Positions 51,874 to 52,173 of a stretch of DNA of 52,173 nt are shown piece after piece (the stretch's first letter is position 1; each line of letters begins with the position of its first letter). The translations under genes and the position numbers were made by a program. The notes beneath the pieces are model-generated. The model was not told the DNA's origin. It made no database searches and was given only the letters and a program-made list of their open reading frames with translations. Origin of the DNA: Longimicrobiales bacterium (GTDB lineage: Bacteria > Gemmatimonadota > Gemmatimonadetes > Longimicrobiales > Gaopeijiaceae); assembly GCA_028284495.1 (NCBI GenBank), contig JANQRP010000037.1:1-52173 (forward strand). The letters are read 5' to 3'.

Positions 51874-52173
51874 GGGGCGATCACAGCTCATCTTGGGGGT
51901 CGTAATCCGGGTTACGTCAGAGGCCCTGACTGCAACGCCGTGTAACTGCATATCTGGACTCCTCCCCCTCCTGGATCAAGAGCGGTGGTGAGTTTGAGGC
52001 GGCGGAGGTCGCGACTGCAGTCGTATCTTCGGCCCGTTGTGTGGGCGACGTGTTCGCCCCGGCCATGATGGATGAGTCGCGCAGGGTGCCAATCGTTGCC
52101 TCGACCCCGTGATGACTTCAGTTATCGGCCCCGCCCTGCGCCGGTCGGACCGTGCGCCATCTCTATCTCGGTG
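51874..52173. other. 300-bp terminal region with half attC-like site D
   Basis: No gene is supported. 51927-51946 repeats 20 bases of site C (50389-50408), including R'' GCCGTGTAAC at 51937-51946, then TGCAT and a degenerate L''-like CTGG instead of GTTGCCG. No matching L'/R' was found before the window end, so either the site is truncated or its right half lies beyond or is diverged. The rest is unremarkable. Confidence 0.5.
51937..51946 (+). repeat. attC-like half site D (R'' only)
   Basis: R'' box GCCGTGTAAC identical to that of site C and complementary to the R' that opens its own cassette (50494-50503). This pairing within one cassette argues that the propeller gene was inserted as a cassette. 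The inner arms are degenerate or cut. Confidence 0.5.

Larger units (their letters stand above)
45515..52173 (+). mobile_element. Integron-like gene-cassette array without integrase (CALIN-like)
   Basis: All four large genes are on the + strand, three attC-like sites (46745, 48092, 50399) and one half site (51937) follow them in order, and the sequence between sites opens with an R' tail and closes with the matching R''. Two cassettes share a common leader. No intI or attI is in the window, so it is a cluster of attC sites lacking integrase or a distal part of an integron. Left limit is uncertain (first cassette somewhere in 45515-45712). Confidence 0.6.

Noticed and set aside
45515..52173. 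CRISPR array or transposon
   Set aside because: Repeats are few, over 100 bp, differ in sequence and lie between long genes; no terminal inverted repeats, transposase or spacers.
1..52173. tRNA and rRNA genes
   Set aside because: No GGTTCGAATCC-type T-arm in a cloverleaf context and no rRNA-like blocks were seen while reading both strands.
45515..52173. Integron integrase gene (intI)
   Set aside because: No tyrosine recombinase motifs were found in any frame of the window; the array is therefore described as integrase-less here.

Overview
The window is high-GC DNA (roughly two thirds G+C by eye) with dense, short-spaced genes and many ATGA/GTGA overlaps. It is a chromosomal segment, most likely from a Gemmatimonadota-like bacterium. 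Reasons for that guess: an orphan ADOP-type FtsX/MacB permease coupled to a PadR regulator, a DUF5117-type zinc metalloprotease, several lipoproteins and 6-bladed beta-propeller proteins, and a type III glutamine synthetase. No rRNA, tRNA, CRISPR array, transposase or integrase gene was found.

Layout. 0-9 kb: secreted and lipoprotein genes, a two-domain rhodanese, a dicarboxylate/amino-acid:cation symporter followed directly by a large zinc metalloprotease lipoprotein, an unusual aquaporin and a serine beta-lactamase-like hydrolase. 9-16.4 kb: type III glutamine synthetase, a degenerate AAA/DUF234-like protein, an MscS channel and a 798-residue GAF protein. 16.4-24.2 kb: ADOP permease plus PadR regulator, an NHL/SMP-30-type lipoprotein, and dnaE, the replicative polymerase. 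24.2-34.2 kb: housekeeping and stress enzymes (YiiD-like thioesterase, VOC protein, MsrA, VC1184-type desulfurase-like enzyme, SDR, hydrolases, two DinB proteins) and a minus-strand run of genes with stop/start overlaps headed by a small HTH protein. 34.1-39.1 kb: a MASE1 hybrid histidine kinase, a hydrolase and a second, cation-site-altered DAACS transporter, then a CarH-type MerR/B12-binding photoreceptor regulator divergent from a fasciclin gene across a shared operator/promoter region. 39.8-45.5 kb: MOSC, S1/P1 nuclease, family 5 uracil-DNA glycosylase, Tat-exported asparaginase-like Ntn hydrolase, a lipoprotein and a GNAT acetyltransferase.

From about 45.5 kb to the end the character changes. 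All genes are on the plus strand, base composition is less GC-biased in places, and genes are separated by long structured intergenic repeats. These repeats have the architecture of integron attC sites: short outer R''/R' boxes (best example 50399-50408 and 50494-50503), inner L''/L' arms (50412-50420 and 50479-50487) and long imperfect hairpins. The R' sequence that opens a cassette matches the R'' that closes the same cassette, as site-specific cassette insertion predicts. No intI is visible, so this looks like a cluster of attC sites lacking integrase (CALIN).

The most notable cassette (about 48238-50494) encodes a 607-residue protein. It has an N-terminal SIR2-like NADase domain with intact Asn/Asp/His motifs, and a C-terminal alpha-toroid-like region containing a QxxxGxW motif of the squalene-cyclase/prenyltransferase type. 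I propose it as a candidate single-gene anti-phage system carried on an integron-type cassette. The neighbouring cassettes carry a 6-bladed beta-propeller lipoprotein, a second secreted propeller and an unrecognised 321-residue protein.
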